This document shows, piece after piece, positions 14,078-14,884 of a stretch of 14,884 nt of DNA. Under the pieces are notes generated by a model that was given only the letters and a program-made list of their open reading frames with translations, was not told the origin of the DNA and did not search any database. The stretch comes from Anaerolineae bacterium (lineage in GTDB: Bacteria > Chloroflexota > Anaerolineae > Anaerolineales > Villigracilaceae), in assembly GCA_003524705.1 (NCBI GenBank), contig DQGV01000422.1, forward strand, positions 1 to 14,884, in the 5' to 3' direction. Position 1 is the first letter of the stretch. Every line of letters begins with the position of its first letter. A program made the position numbers and the translations under genes.

Positions 14078-14884
14078 CTAGTCAAAGGCTTTCATACTCA
14101 ATCTGTAATTTGTATAATTATTTTCAGTTGTGTTTGCTTGAAATATTCTTAAAGTATAACTTTCATTTGGTAAAAGATTCAAGAAAGTTTTGTTACTGCA
14201 AGGTGACGAAAAACTTTCAATGGCACTGCCTGCTTGCCAAACTTCTATGTTTAAATCATTTCCAGCACAATTCAATTCAATCAACATATCGGATGCAACC
14301 GACGAAAACGCAACCCAATCTTCAACATCACCTTGCGGAGACGACAAATCATTTGTGATTTGCAAAGTTTTATTTTCTGTTAAAACGATTTTCACCAAAG
14401 GTGTTTGCATCGAATCGTTATCTTGTAAAGCAATTTTATTTAACACACTCGGCGTTTCATTAATTACAAGAGCAGTTGGTGTACTCTCTATCACAGCAAT
14501 TACAGGCACTTCTTCAATATTTTCAATTTGCAAAAACTCCGAAGCCACCCAACCAATTTCACCAATAAATCGGATTTGCATCCACGCACCACTTTCACTT
14601 TTACCAGTTACTACCACTACATCATTTTGAGTTAAGACCCCGATAGACTCAAATTGTGTACCTGCACCACTGCGGACATTGATTCCACTTGTCACAACCC
14701 CGCTTCTTCCTACGGGTTGACCTGATTCTAAACCTACAATTTGAATCTCAACCGAAGCATCCACTTGCACAAATTCCGCACGTACCCAACCAGCATTATT
14801 TTCATAAATAATTTGCATCCAATTGCCAGTAGACTCTTTGCCAATGATTTGAATCGGTGTAAATGCTGGAATGACTCCTAACGT
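14078..14884 (-). CDS. SH3b-repeat protein with C-terminal PPC-like domain (5' end missing)
   Basis: 268 residues are visible and the frame stays open to the right edge, so the true start lies outside the window; the Met at 14818 is internal to an SH3b repeat. There are two bacterial SH3 repeats: a partial one at the edge (GVIPAFTPIQIIGKE through NWMQIIYENNAGWVRAEF) and a complete one (about residues 61-120, GINVRSGAGTQFESIGVL through WMQIRFIGEIGWVASEF). SH3b domains usually bind cell-wall peptides or glycans. The last hundred residues (PQGDVEDWVAFSS, SYTLRIFQA) look like a pre-peptidase C-terminal beta domain. It is followed after 16 bases by the FecR gene, suggesting one operon. Export is expected but the signal peptide is not in view. 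Confidence 0.88.
   Translation of the reverse strand, partial: TLGVIPAFTPIQIIGKESTGNWMQIIYENNAGWVRAEFVQVDASVEIQIVGLESGQPVGRSGVVTSGINVRSGAGTQFESIGVLTQNDVVVVTGKSESGAWMQIRFIGEIGWVASEFLQIENIEEVPVIAVIESTPTALVINETPSVLNKIALQDNDSMQTPLVKIVLTENKTLQITNDLSSPQGDVEDWVAFSSVASDMLIELNCAGNDLNIEVWQAGSAIESFSSPCSNKTFLNLLPNESYTLRIFQANTTENNYTNYRLSMKAFD

Noticed and set aside
14078..14818. Met at 14818 as the start of the SH3b protein
   Set aside because: The frame is open to the window edge and the upstream codons complete an SH3b repeat, so this Met is internal.
1..14884. CRISPR array, tRNA, rRNA, insertion sequence or prophage
   Set aside because: No regularly spaced repeats, cloverleaf sequences, transposase motifs or phage structural genes were seen on either strand.

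Overview
The window looks like chromosomal DNA of a moderately AT-rich bacterium, most likely Chloroflexota (class Anaerolineae). This is inferred from protein style only: many lipoproteins with Thr/Pro-rich linkers, SH3b, FecR and CHASE2-cyclase proteins, a MreB-like protein, Rex, and an 848-residue HerA-like ATPase. There is no rRNA, tRNA, CRISPR array, transposase or phage gene. Coding density is high and nearly all gaps hold recognisable terminators or promoters.

Layout. (1) 1-2022, minus strand: 4-hydroxyphenylpyruvate dioxygenase, an unknown lipoprotein and the first 20 codons of a third gene, packed with 1-nt gap and 1-nt overlap as one operon. (2) 2122-3705, minus: the lipid II flippase MurJ with its own terminator. 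Only 25 bp separate it from (3) 3731-4828, plus: a lipoprotein with two HKD (phospholipase D/nuclease) motifs. The shared spacer contains a perfectly symmetric -10 box. (4) 4962-7508, plus: a large HerA/FtsK-type P-loop ATPase, flanked on each side by a long palindrome of REP-like appearance. (5) 7655-7867, plus: a cold-shock protein with a structured leader and strong terminator. (6) 7923-9011 minus and 9178-10185 plus: a divergent D-Ala-D-Ala-ligase-like ATP-grasp enzyme and a MreB-like actin homologue, transcribed away from each other across a control region with two related dyads. (7) 10264-10881, minus: the NADH-sensing repressor Rex, with operator-like dyads at its promoter. (8) 11017-14884, minus: an apparent operon of an SH3b protein (5' end outside the window), a FecR-domain lipoprotein and a CHASE2 adenylate cyclase, closed by an intrinsic terminator.

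Theme. Much of the window concerns the cell envelope: MurJ (precursor export), the Ddl-like enzyme, the MreB-like scaffold, lipoproteins, and an envelope-to-cAMP module. The points most worth a second look are the MreB-like and Ddl-like pair. By eye, both have lost residues considered important in their families: the MreB-like protein at the ATPase site, the Ddl-like enzyme at the amino-acid substrate site. They also seem to share an operator motif. All family assignments come from reading motifs; no search was run.
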